Positions 1-11,700 of a stretch of DNA of 64,000 nucleotides are shown one piece after another; within the stretch, counting starts at the first letter, position 1, and every line of letters starts with the position of its first letter. The stretch covers positions 4,154,001 through 4,218,000 of the forward strand of contig CAUWAG010000010.1 in assembly GCA_963556695.1 (NCBI GenBank), read 5' to 3'. The notes beneath the pieces were generated by a model, which saw nothing but the letters and a program-made list of their open reading frames with translations, ran no database searches and was not told the origin of the DNA. Position numbers and translations under genes: made by a program. This DNA comes from Anthostomella pinea. Taxonomy: Eukaryota > Ascomycota > Sordariomycetes > Xylariales > Xylariaceae.

Positions 1-1
1 C

Positions 2-277
2 CCAAAAGAGGAGTCTTCGGCCGGGAAGGTGGTGAAGAGCGCGCGGCCGGCTGGCGGACCGGCGCTGAGGCGCCGCGCGACGAGCCTGATGAAGCACCCG
101 CGGTACCGCGATGCGCACGGCACCGACGACCACTTCATGGCGGCCATGTTCGTGGGGGGGCTGTGCGGCGGCCGCGGCGACGAGAACTTACAAGGCGAGA
201 TGGGCGCTGAGGATTGGGAGTTGACGAATATGTGCAATTCGCAGTTTACGCTTGGCAGTTGGGCCGAGACTCGTTGA
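2..277 (+). CDS. DODA-type extradiol ring-opening dioxygenase, C-terminal end (partial)
   Basis: Only the last 91 codons are present; the gene runs off the left edge and stops at TGA 275-277. The readable protein contains a run of basic residues, then KHPRYRDAHGTDDHFMAAMF and a closing AEDWELTNMCNSQFTLGSW block. This matches the C-terminus of fungal LigB/DODA-type dioxygenases (4,5-DOPA dioxygenase-like), where the conserved His of the HxTxxHF segment lies close to the metal-binding active site. Family members are cytosolic non-haem Fe(II)/Zn enzymes that cleave catecholic rings. The substrate cannot be told from this fragment. No disruption is seen in the visible part. Confidence 0.8.
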   Translation, partial: PKEESSAGKVVKSARPAGGPALRRRATSLMKHPRYRDAHGTDDHFMAAMFVGGLCGGRGDENLQGEMGAEDWELTNMCNSQFTLGSWAETR

Positions 278-850
278 GTGTGGTGGGATATCAATCGTAT
301 ATTGGTTCGTGTTGGTAGACTTTGAGATGGGACATGACTAGCGTAACGAATCGGATGAGTTCCTCTGTTTCATCATCTCTACTGTACAAGTCGTTGAATT
401 TGGATTGTTGGAGTGCATGTTTCATAGATGCCGCCCCAACAAGCCCATGATCTGATCGGTACTGCCCAGCCCCTGAATTTGTTTGAATAATCAAGGCACT
501 GCGAGATAGGCTGCCAAGCCCAGAACGGCCACCGGTGGATGAAAATGAACCTAATTGGTATTATCTGTTCTTGTCGCCGTACGTCCGCTACCGTCCAACG
601 CTATGGTATTGAAAGAAGGTATTCTAACGCCCCTCGAACTCCTCCCAAGCCAACTCCATGCCGTTCATTTCACCCTGTCATTGGCGCAACTGCCTCCAGA
701 ACCACCGTGGCCAGGGATTGCCTCCCCTACACCAAGGCTCAGCCCAACCGCCGAGTTATCGAGTTGTTTTGTTTTGTGACCACAGGTCATTCAGATAAGG
801 CGGGACCAGAGGTCCAGTAACCGCCGAGTTATTAAGTGATGTCCTGCGAC
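278..850. other. Intergenic, convergent 3' ends
   Basis: Lies between the dioxygenase stop and the med5 stop on the opposite strand. Short open frames occur but none has coding character. It probably holds only the two 3' UTRs. No repeat or RNA gene seen. Confidence 0.5.
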
Positions 851-3800
851 CTAAGACAGGTCCATGTCATCCCACCCCTCCAGCAAATCGGCACCACCTC
901 CAGCACCAAGGTTGCCGAACATATCATCATCAGCACCGAAATCTAGCCCGCCTGCTGAGTCCCCTCCTGCAGTCAGGTCCATCCCATTTCCACCACCACC
1001 ACCACCACCGCCGCCAAGATCTAGGTTCATACTGCCATCGTTCTGGGCGGCAGCCAATGCGTCGCCGAGTGCGGCCGCGTTCTCATCCAACCCCAAAGCT
1101 AATCCACCTTGCAGCATTGTCTCTGTCGCCTGGGGCATGTGGAGCTGAGCCTCTACCCTTCGATACAGGCGGATAACCATATCAGCCATTGCCGGGTCGG
1201 ACTTTTGTATCGATTTGAAGTCCTCTGCCTCGTACTTCAATGCTGAACGGAGTGACATTCGTGTCTGTGAAGGTACGGGGGGGTTGTTCGGGTCCACGAG
1301 CAACCCCATTGTGGTTGACGGGGGCAGGTTGGTCACGTCCGGAGCACAAATGAGTGCCGTAGCCACATCATGCGCGACGCTGCCACTACCAGCGGCGTCC
1401 GATTGCTGCTTCACTTCTTCCAGAATGATATGCAAGAGACGCTTCGCACCGAGCTTATTGAGAGCGGCCAGGATCTGACGGTGCGTATACGATGTTGGCA
1501 TGATGTTGATACCAGGGTGAAGACTCCACTGTATGAAGCCTTGTATTTTTTCCCTAACTGAGGCGGCGAGGCCTCCGTTTGGCGTGCTGGCCCAGGCCTC
1601 CAATTCGTTATGTCCGGCGCCTGCTGTTCGCCGCGAAAGCCGAACATTGTCTTTGATCGTGCTAAGCAGAGGCTCGATATCCTGGGATTTGGGGTTTTGC
1701 CGCTGATACAACCGAAGTGAATGCTCTAGAGGTTTCGCAACAATGTTGACTACCGCTGAGAGCATCGTTTGGGCTTCATTAGAGCCCTGTTTTGTGAGTA
1801 GTATCAGTTGCAAGATCTTTATCACCGCAACCTGGTCCGATGCTTTATCGATCCACAGTTGATCTAACATGTACGAGATTGCCATGACCAGAGATGGCAG
1901 GAGGAATGTGTCGACAAGGTCTGTAAATTCGTCAGTACACTCTCGGGGCTCCTGTCTCATTATACTCACACTCGATTCCAGTCTTCAGACTTTCTTCGTC
2001 CAAGTAATTCATACCGACCGCGAGTACCAGGTTGTGGAAGAGCGTAGCGACAAGCAAGTGAAAGTCTTGCGGTGGACACGATGACATCAGTTCATCGCCG
2101 AGTCCGCCCGCTTCGGAATCGAATAGCCCATGAATCCAGCCATCCAAATGACCAGACTCCTGATCGGTCAACTCATCCTTGGCTTTGCTAAGTTTACCCT
2201 GAGTTAGTAGCTTTGCGACGAAAGAGTCCGAGGACCGGATGCCAAGATCCAGAGCCGTGAGGTTGTATCGAAAAACGAATGCAAGAAGGAGGAGTAGGAT
2301 TGCCCCAAACTCTTCGTACACGGGCTGATATTCTCCTTGATCCTCGTCGTACCGCCAATTATCGAGCAATTCGCAGAGCGGCTGCAAAACGGCTGTCGGT
2401 TTGCCGAAGAGAAGCATAACGTCTAAAGATAGGGGTTTCTTAGCAAGCTGTATACAAAGCAGCTTTAGAGTCATTGTCTCCTTGTTGTTGCACAGACGAC
2501 CAATAACCTAACGAGTGTTAGCTCAGAGTATAATCAATCTACTTGAACGGAGGAGACTCGCCTCGATCAGGGCTTGACACACTGCCCCGACGTTGCCGTC
2601 CATGTTGTCTAATTCCCTGACAAAGTTTTGGATACGCTCAGGGTCGGCCATACATTGCTCGACGAGGGCCTCCTTCACATATCTACCGCCCTGAGGCAAC
2701 GTCTGGTAGGTAATCTCCCCAAGTAAGCCTTCAATACTAGACTCGGGGATCAACCCATGCAAGCAACAGGCGAAACAGAAGTCCTGGCGGACACCGTCCG
2801 TGAATGTGTTGCTGTTGTGGGTGTCATCGAACATAGCAGACAAAGTCGGGAAAGCATTAGTGTCGACTTGACTCAGAGCTTCGGTGATGCAGAACTGGGG
2901 TGTCAAGGGAGGGAACATGGATGTCGCTAATGTCGCAAGAAGTAGGGGAAGCTTGTTAATGAGATAGGACCTTAGTAGGTGTCCGACCTTCTGACCCTCG
3001 TTGCGAAATACGGCATTCGCGAGGACGTCAAATGATGCTAGGATCAGATCAATTGTGGTGCTTTGGATGTCGCCCTGAAAGGCTTAGCACGGAACCTCAA
3101 GCGGCTGGGCTCGACTCCTACCTGATATCTGTTGTGTAGGTAGCTGAAGAGAGCAGCGTCGTCAAGAAGGGGTCGCCCAACGAGCTGAGAAGATTTAGCT
3201 GCTTAGTCAAGACGTGATTCGTTGCACTTACAGCTGCATTCAGATATATGTATAAACCAGCTCTCGAGTTGGTAATGGGCAACTCGGGGATAACTTTACT
3301 ATCCAATGCCATAGATGACTCAATGTCATCGATCGCGGAGTTGATGATCTCATTTTTCTTGTCGGCAGGCTCAAACGACACAAGAGTCTTTGTGCGAAAG
3401 TGCTCCAAACGCCCATAAACATCTGGCGACGAGCTTTGCAGTATAGAAGGGACGAAACTGGCCAAACTCTCAGACAGTGCCCGTCGAGCGTCTACAGAGG
3501 ATGTCAATTCGAAGGTGTCTTGGTAGTTTATCATGAAATTGTTGGCATGTCAACGCACCTTTGGCAAACGGCCGACTAAGCGCATCCAAAACAATTGGAT
3601 TGTCGTATACGCCTAAGAGGAACATGACGAATGCACCGCGCGTGGCTTCCATCTCCAGTCTAGACTGACTGCTTTGAAGCTGGCCCATGACATCTTGGGC
3701 GAATGCCGCGGAGGCCGACGTGAACAGTACCATCCATTTGGCAACGATCTTGCACGTCTCGATGGCATCGCTTGCATTCATGATGCCATCGACCATTCGG

Positions 3801-4261
3801 ACTGCCTTCGACACTCGCCAAAAGATGGTTTCCTCCGCCGCGTACGAGTTTCTCCATCTCTGCGGCACCTCATGTTGGGCATTCTCTTGCGGCGCGTTTC
3901 CAGCGGCACTATGGGATTGCACATGAGAGGTCGAGTATCTGTATAGCGCCTTGAGGATCGAGGGGGTGTCGATTAGCTTGCGCCTGGTGAGGACCTGAAG
4001 GTATCGCGGAATGCGGGGGTCGAGGCTTTCGTGGTTTGTCGGCTGGGGTCGGAGACAAACGTCGGCAACGACTGCTGGAGGCAACGGATGCCTTGAGCTT
4101 TGCACTGACACAAACTCATCGAAATTGTCCGGATCGAGGCGCGTATGGATGCACTGCGCTATGAATCTGGCCCATTCTTCTCTCGGCCTGCTGTAATCGA
4201 GGGTGGGTGGTGCACTTCCCAAGTCCAGCCCGGCCATCGCCATGTCAATGGCCGCCTGCAT
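851..4261 (-). CDS. MED5: Mediator complex subunit 5 (Med5/Nut1)
   Basis: Five exons can be joined in frame: 4261-3559, 3491-3122, 3060-2562, 2507-1970 and 1920-851, giving 1059 aa, a usual length for fungal Med5. The N-terminus carries the family block LDPRIPRYLQVLTRRKLID. The middle has NKETMTLKLLC and EDQGEYQPVYEEFGAILLL. The acidic, Gly-rich C-terminus includes a run of nine Gly and ends EGWDDMDLS. Med5 is a tail-module subunit of the nuclear Mediator complex that links activators to RNA polymerase II. Intron 3 (2561-2508) appears to be GC-AG: only a GC donor after the GAG codon keeps the frame, while the nearby GT donor brings a stop. The intron 2 acceptor was chosen at CAAAG (3062-3061) for the same phase reason. 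Intron 4 is only 49 bp. Identity is firm; the intron 2 and 3 borders are inferred. Confidence 0.85.
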
Positions 4262-5026
4262 CTTCTAACAATAAGCTCGGTCCCTAAGGTGATAAACGTG
4301 ATCGACTACATCGATACGGCGTTGCGAGCCTGCTACGTGAGGGTTATGTGTGTGCTGGTGGCAGTCAAGTCGATCAAACTGAAGCTGATAAACGATAGAG
4401 AGATGGTTGGAAGCTGGGAGCGGCGATCTTCAAAGAGGAATCCGAGAGCACCTTGCAGCTATTTGCGCTATCGATAAGAGCTGACACTTCCATATGTAGC
4501 TCACGTGGGGAATGGCATGTGAAGGAGGGTCTGCCGCCCCTAGCCTACTCTAGAGGAAAGCTTGGGCCATCTAAAACCTGGCAGCAACTTCCATCGTGAG
4601 GTACGCTTTGAGGGAGACTCAAGCTTATTGAAGACCCAAGTTGTTCTTGAGGCTGCGTGATGGGTTGCCTCGGTTGCCCCTACGTACTGGGAGCAGGCAT
4701 ACGAGCCGTTTGGCAAAAAAAGCTTCAACGAAGTACAGGGGAACTGCGATGGCTACTCGGCAATGGGACCATGTTCAGAGTGCTGCTTAATTCCTCTGAT
4801 GTCCTGACTCGACAAAACTCGATCACAAAAATCCTCCAGTGCTGGTCCTTCCAAGTCAATCTGTGAGCCAGAGTCCTGTGTTCATGATGCTCACCCTGAC
4901 AATGTATCCGTGACTCCGTAACGAATTGAATGGGCTACTCGTACACTTATGTGCTGGTCTGCCTATCAAGTGGCAGGCAGACCTGTGGTTATTTGATTTT
5001 TCTCTCCCCTATATCGTTCTCGTCGC
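4262..5026. other. Intergenic (med5 promoter side)
   Basis: Contains the 5' flank of med5 and the 3' flank of the next minus-strand gene. Small open frames (around 4540-4866) lack coding features. Nothing else supported. Confidence 0.4.
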
Positions 5027-5788
5027 TCAGTCATTTTCCCTCTTGACAAAGACCGGTGGCATGTCCTGGTCAGCCTCGGGATTCCGTGGTCCAACCATCC
5101 AGTCCTGCATGGCCAACCATTCACTCCAAGTTGCCTCTGCACCAACGATCTCCTTCTCCGTGACGTTTTGGAGCGGCCGTAGAAAGGGGATACTCTGGCC
5201 GTCCGGCATGTCGTACTGAGACTTGACATCCAGCCAGCTCGCGCTCTTGGCGGCAAAGAGATAGTTTCTCCGTTCAACCTCATGGAGGCGGCTGATCCCC
5301 GCGGCCCAGTTGTCCCCGAAAAATCCATGTAGCACGCCGGGAAAGTCGAAGCCTGTTGCTACCAACCGACGGATAAAGGGGTTCAGACTGACAGACACCG
5401 GTGGTTGGTTCGGCAAGGGGAGCTTCCCGGCGGCTGCAGACGGCGGGGACGGTACGGCCAGTGGCGATCCGCTTGATCTCGACGAGACAATGGGATATTG
5501 TGACTTCTGGAAGGGCAGTTGGATGTTCACAAAAGCCGCCATGGCCTGCACTGGCCCGTCGTATTGTGCGTGATCTAGGAAGTACCGAACACAAGATTGA
5601 AATTGCGGGTACCACTCAAGAATGTCGAATTGGGACTCTTGAAGAGGGAGAAACGGGCTCGACGTGTTCATCTCCGACGCAAAGCCTCGTACTCCGGCAG
5701 ATGGGGGCTGCTGGGAGGGGCCGGAGGATGCCCGGCTCGGGAAGAAAATGGGGAACGAAGACCCACTGCCCTGCTGGGAAAAGGCCAT
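5027..5788 (-). CDS. Conserved fungal protein of unknown function (253 aa)
   Basis: Single exon from ATG at 5788 to TGA at 5027. The first ~40 residues are Ser/Pro/Gln-rich and look disordered. They are followed by an ordered region (ESQFDILEWYPQFQSCVRYFLD near residue 50), a Pro/Ser linker around residues 100-130, and a second compact part with GFDFPGVLHGFFGDNWAAG and LAMQDWMVGPRNPEAD. There is no signal peptide or membrane segment. I do not recognise a named domain. The aromatic-rich conserved-looking blocks separated by low-complexity linkers suggest a real nuclear or cytosolic protein. It lies on the same strand as med5, about 770 bp upstream, without evidence of co-regulation. Confidence 0.65.
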   Translation of the reverse strand: MAFSQQGSGSSFPIFFPSRASSGPSQQPPSAGVRGFASEMNTSSPFLPLQESQFDILEWYPQFQSCVRYFLDHAQYDGPVQAMAAFVNIQLPFQKSQYPIVSSRSSGSPLAVPSPPSAAAGKLPLPNQPPVSVSLNPFIRRLVATGFDFPGVLHGFFGDNWAAGISRLHEVERRNYLFAAKSASWLDVKSQYDMPDGQSIPFLRPLQNVTEKEIVGAEATWSEWLAMQDWMVGPRNPEADQDMPPVFVKREND

Positions 5789-8700
5789 GATATCGAGAAT
5801 ATTATGCCGTATTCAAGGGGTGAAATGGTTCGGCGGCAGTGGCGGCGACCTTGAGGTATAAGAGCTTGCCAGACTGTATGGATAGCTCCAGGGTCCGTTC
5901 CTTGAGCTGTGTTCTTGTTGAAAGCTCTACGAGTGTCTAGTAACTACCCACAGGAGCGAGGCTTCTGGCACTCTGAATAATAACGGAGCCAGAACGCGAG
6001 TGTGGGCGGTGGCCAGGTGATACGTAGTTGAAGCAGCGGAAAGGTGAGGGTACCACTCTATAAAAAGTTCGGGCGCCGCAATGAGTAGGCAGATATCTGG
6101 TCCGCCAATGTCGAATGGAGAAGACGGGTCAATAGCAGACCATTAGGAATGGCCGAAAGTAGCGGTGGATCAGCGATGCCTTTAATACTGGTGAGCAGGC
6201 AGACGACATGTTGGCCTCGTAGACATGACTTTTTAAGACAGACCTCCTTCCAATGAGGGAGTAATAGGAGGCCGCGGGAGGTGGTTGTGTTTTTCTAGAA
6301 ACGACGAAAAGAAGGAATTGAAAATAGATAAAATCAAATACCGGCGTGACCCAGTAACAACGGAGTATGCAGCAGCAGGCCACGGCAGCTAGAGGAAACG
6401 CCACTCCGATAGAGTCTAGAGTCTAGAGTCTAGACGTAAGGTAAGGTAAGGAGGTAGGGGTAAGGTTAGGTAGGAGTCGGTAGATGTGCTTGACATGCAT
6501 GTGTGTAGTAGTGCATCCAAGGATGTCTCCCGGGCTCAACGATTGTGACAGGTTCTAGCCGCGGTATAGTTTTGTGGGGTGCCAATCACACTGGTGAGGC
6601 TTGCTACCGGTACCGCATGAACCACCACCAGGTAGCAGAGGAGTGATGAGTACAGGGCAGACAAGGTGCTAGGTAGCTTCGGGTGCTATTTCGAGATCGG
6701 GAAAGCCCGTGGCTCCGATGATCCACCACGTACCTAAGGGAAGGGTGTCGGCCGTCAGCCGGAGTAGTAATTTGGGTAGGAACAAAAGAGCATCGTTGAA
6801 AGTATTGGAATTGGCCAGTTTGATTGGTGTTCCTGGAAGTTAATTAATCGATATAGCTCACTTAGTTGGCCAATCTGCTGCTTTGTCGTGTGGGCAGCAG
6901 GTGAACTTGTCGCGGATCGAAACCTAGTAGATCTTTGAATAGCACGAATAGCGTAGGAGAGTAGGCTGATAAAGCACAATCAACCTTCAATGGTACATGT
7001 AGCTTCCGTTGAGGATGAGGCGGAAGACGAGGAGACGGCGGGAGCTTCTCTCAACCAATGCCCTTGCCGGCTGCAGCTTCGGTGAGTTTGAAGGGCGGGA
7101 AGACGCTGATGAGGCGGCGGTGGGCCCAGACCTCCAACCTCCAGACCTCGCCCTGACGCCTGTTCCATTCCGTCACGGCGGAGTAGAGCGAGCGGGACTG
7201 ATTGGAGAGCAGTCCCAGTACCGTCTGCAGCTCGTTCGCATCAGGGGCAAAAAGCTGGGGGAGGAAGAGGAGGGAGGGATCATGAGGGAAACCATGATGG
7301 ACTCTGGCAGTCTGGAGCCTAGATGCCCGGAATGCTAGCCCTAGAGCGCAACCCCGCCACTCTTCAGGCATGTGCGAAGGGTCCAGGGCTTGCCAAGCGC
7401 CAGGAGCCTACCTATCCCGCGGCCCGAGGAAGGAGGGAGGAGCGTTGAATGGGGAGCTTCAAAGTTCAAGGTTGGAAGGAACCTTGGAACCACTGGACAC
7501 ATTGGGGGCTGAAACAGTGCAGCAGAGACACCAGACTGCAGCTGAGTGAGAGCCCTGGAGGGAGTGTGTGTGACCCAGTAACACCACCGCTGAGCTCCGC
7601 TTCTGCTAACGTTACCTGCTTTCATTACCGGGGTACCTATTCACCTCCCGCCGCTCCCGATTTTTTCGCAGGCCTCCGACAACATCGAAAAACAACAATG
7701 ACAGCTTCGGTGCTGCCATATCTTCGGGTGTCTTGCGTCGTTCTCCGACGATGCCGCTCTGCCGCTCTGGACGTGCCCTACTTACGGCGTACAGCTCTCA
7801 CGCACCTGAATAGCACCTGGCCTCTGATCTCATCATCAGCTTCGTCTCCACGATATGGACAGTATTATCTATCTAACCGACCCTCTAAACTCGCTGGTAC
7901 AAAAGATATCTACATCACACACACGATGGGCCAATGCCAGTCTTGCCGCAACAGGCTTCCTCCTGCCAGCCCTGCACAACTGGGCCGACTATTCGCCTCC
8001 GCGGACTTCTTCCCGCCCGGGCGTCTCGGGGTTGACCGAGTGCACAGCGTTGCATGGTCCATCGTCGGGCCTTTACCCTCGGAATCAACAGATCCAGCCC
8101 GAGTCACGAGGTCAACCATGGAGTCTTCCCACGCGGCCAAAGTGTAGTCCTGTCGAGTCATTCTGGCGATAGTGGTCTAGACTCTTGAGGCTCCCCATGA
8201 CGACGCTCCTTCGCCGCCGGTTTCCCTCCCCCACGAACCCCAGACAACATTCTTCAGGGGGCCCCTGAGCTGCTGGTCCAGTGTGGCAGTGCCTCGACTT
8301 TCGAATTTCGAGTGCTTCGATAGCTGCCGCATACCTTGGCTGCTTGGCACCCACTGGCCGTGCGATCCTGCAACGATCGACACTTTTTCTGTGTGGCCTC
8401 TGCCCGGCTGAACAGGACAGTCTCAATCGATGATTGAGATCTCCAATTCGTACAAACAGCTTCAATTATCGCGGTTTTAGGTGGCGAGCGCACGGGGATC
8501 CGTTCCGAAGTCATTGTGAATAAATCCAGGAGAGATCCACCATGTTCGCATCAGTCTGGTCTCGCCGCGGCTTCGTCTTGTCTCCAGATGGAACGAGCTT
8601 AGCAATATCGACTTTATGAGGATCACCTATACCTCCGCGACCTCGTAGAACCAGCGGATTAACGTGGCCACTGCAGCGAAAAACTAAAGAGTTTTCTTCG

Positions 8701-11700
8701 CCTTGTCCCGTGGCGACTACTTCCACTGAAGTAAACCCACAACTACGGCTTCGGTATCAACTTGTGTATCCTGTTAATATCTGCCAGGACCCGACGCAAG
8801 TAACGACGCCCTGGAAGAGCTACATCGTTCCGGAATGTTGCAGCACGTAGTCCCAGGTGGCTGGCGTCATTGTGACACGACTGTATGTCGTGCATTGACA
8901 CCAACTACGGCCATGGCCGCCGAGCATTCTATCAGGACACAGTCTTATCTGGCCGAGATCGGCCAAAGTCTTGCATATACACTCAAAATTCGAAATTAAT
9001 GACGATGCAGTGGATGTGTACGAAGCGACAAGATGCCACCTCAATCTTTATCCAGGCTTGTCATTCTTTCCACCAGCATACCACGTACATGTAAACCAGG
9101 GTCCGGTCACAGGATCCGGTCACAATTATTGGCGGGAGGCTACAGACAGAGCAAGTAAGACCTGCTCTGCACCACGTCGATGGCAACTGCAAAAGTGAGG
9201 CCAACCAGATCTTCGGGCACTTTATCATTGGAAACCATGGCTCTATTGGTCAGCAGCCTATTGCCGTTGAACCTTTCGTCGATCTCTATAGGCGGCCCTA
9301 CGCCGCACATCATTGATGGGCAACATGTTGTAGACGTGTGTCAACATGCTGCAACAACAGCCATATACCATATAGGCTCAATGATTTCAACGATCACCCA
9401 CTTCCGTCTGGAGTTTTACTCGTTACGTACGGGGCATCCCATGCCTCAGCTGGCGCTTGCCTACTCTGCCCCATCAAATCGTCGTCGGCTCCTCCGATAA
9501 TACCATGTCGGCCTGAGCTCGTCTCACGAAGGGAGCATGCGAGACTCCTATGATATATGCAGCTACAATCAGACGGACAGGACAGCATATGGAAGTACAT
9601 CCTATACCTCCCAGTCGGACAGAGGCCACGCAATGAGCAGTGCACAGGAGTATCTGGGTCTTGGCTGCCTCCCAAACGCCTCGCGTAGGTCAAACGCAAG
9701 TATCATTGCCACTATCAGCGACAACAAGGTGAGCACCTTGTTGTGCGACACTCGCATGTACATCCTATCGAGGACAGCCCCTATACCTATGACGCTTCTG
9801 ACCAGTTCTTCAGATGTGGCATTTGGAGATTGATAACCCAGCATGTATCTATTGCTTATGGGCATCGAGTTCTGGCTGGGATGATCACGTGTTTTGGCAT
9901 GGCTTACTGTTTCCGATCAGCACATCTCTCTATCACAGAGCAGATCGCCAAAAACCGAAGCCGCAAGGACCGACAGGAGAAACCAATTTGTGCTTGAAGA
10001 CCCGGCCCGTTGGCGCGGTTACACGGCAGGTTCCAGGCGGGATAAACCGTTCGCATTCCCACACCACATCACACCTCGACTCCAAGACATCCAAGACATC
10101 CAGAGACACCCAACACTAGGCATCATATGGCTATGCACGAGAATCAATGGCTTTGAAACCTGCTCATGGGCGTCCTCACGGCCTTCGGCATTAACCGTTG
10201 GGAACGTGGACAGCCCGGACACCCTCCAGCCAGCTCTAAGCTCCCCTCTGTGCACAGTTTTACCATCGTCAACTGTTTCCTAATCTACCACTCAGGGTTA
10301 GTCGGCCGAAGGAGCGTTGGACCTCGGGAGCATGCATCATCGAGGCTATGCCACTTGATATGGTATGCTGTGAGAACCCAGCTGCCAAGGCCCCGGTTCT
10401 TCGGTTTACGGAAGGCGTTATGCAGCTTGCCGTCTTTCGGTGCCATCGTCATCCACAAGGAAACGGACGGCACGGGATATCGCAGTGGTAGGTTGGAGAT
10501 TGGCAGGTTTTGTCAATCTCAAGCCAACGTCAGTCCTCGTCGCGACTGTGCGGCAAGTGCAGCAAAATCATGGCTCCTCGATCAGATCCTAATAATGAGG
10601 CTGGTCCCGTGCGGAAACGGCGACGATATCGCCCAATGGCGCGTTGACCTCGCACGATCGCCATTCAGGAGCCAGTTCAGTCTCCCCGGAACTCGTCCCC
10701 CTCTTCCGACCTCCTGTGGTCTAGTGAAGAATACACCCATGGACGGCTGAAAAATACTGGCAAGAATTGCAGAGCAGCGCTCTAGTGTAAGTGCCTATGT
10801 CCTAACAGCTTCTCACTTCTCATCCTAGCCACCGTAGCTGACACTTCATCACCACTTCCAGTGCGAGACAGGGCAGAATTCGTCCAAGTTGCAGCAGGCA
10901 CATCAAGCAGTACCATGGCGGCTTCGGGACTTCCTCTACCTACAACCCCCGTTGTTCTGGAATAAGTCCCCACACTAGAGTAGTGTGCGTGTCTTCGTTC
11001 AAAGCTTAAAGCTACCCACCGATCCTCGTTCGAGGCGTACGCTCTATCAACTCATTACGTCAGTATGTTCAGGCGGAAGGTATGGGATAATGGCCATCAT
11101 CGGGCATATTACAATCTGGAACGGATATCGGAATCACAATTTCGCGGTCTCAGTCATGGAACCGCGTACTACACAGGGTCTGGGTATCTCGTCTACTTGT
11201 CTCCTAATGAGGTCCATCCTGATCCGTGCTTGGAGCATCCCAAGACCTCAACCAATGGCCTTGCACACTGCTCACCTCGCAGTAATACAGAATCATTCGT
11301 ATAATCAACGAAAGTCAGAGCTCTGATGTTTGCAGCGGATTTCTCCAAGTGTCTAGCCACATTCCCGCTAGTTCTGGACGTCCGTCCCTGGAGCTTACGA
11401 CTTGAAAGGGCGAAACCCGGCAATGCACCTCATTCTACGCAAACGATATACGTGCCCAGGTCGACCAACTGTATAAGCATGATGAAGCTGCAATGTGACG
11501 TGCAGCAATGACTCTCAGCAGTCGGAAGTCTAGGATATGCTTATGAGTCTACAGGGTTGATAGGGGCGACCGAGAACTTGCTAACAGCCTTGTAGGACTC
11601 TCTGCTCAAGATGCAGGCGGGCAGGCGGCAGGAGCCTGTATCCGCTACGGTTCTTGAAGGGGCTCATTGACCAGAAGAGGTGTGTCCCCGTGACTTTGAC

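Noticed and set aside
7449..8147. 232-codon plus-strand frame
   Set aside because: No recognisable domain; overlapping frames on both strands have equal length and none shows splice or codon support.
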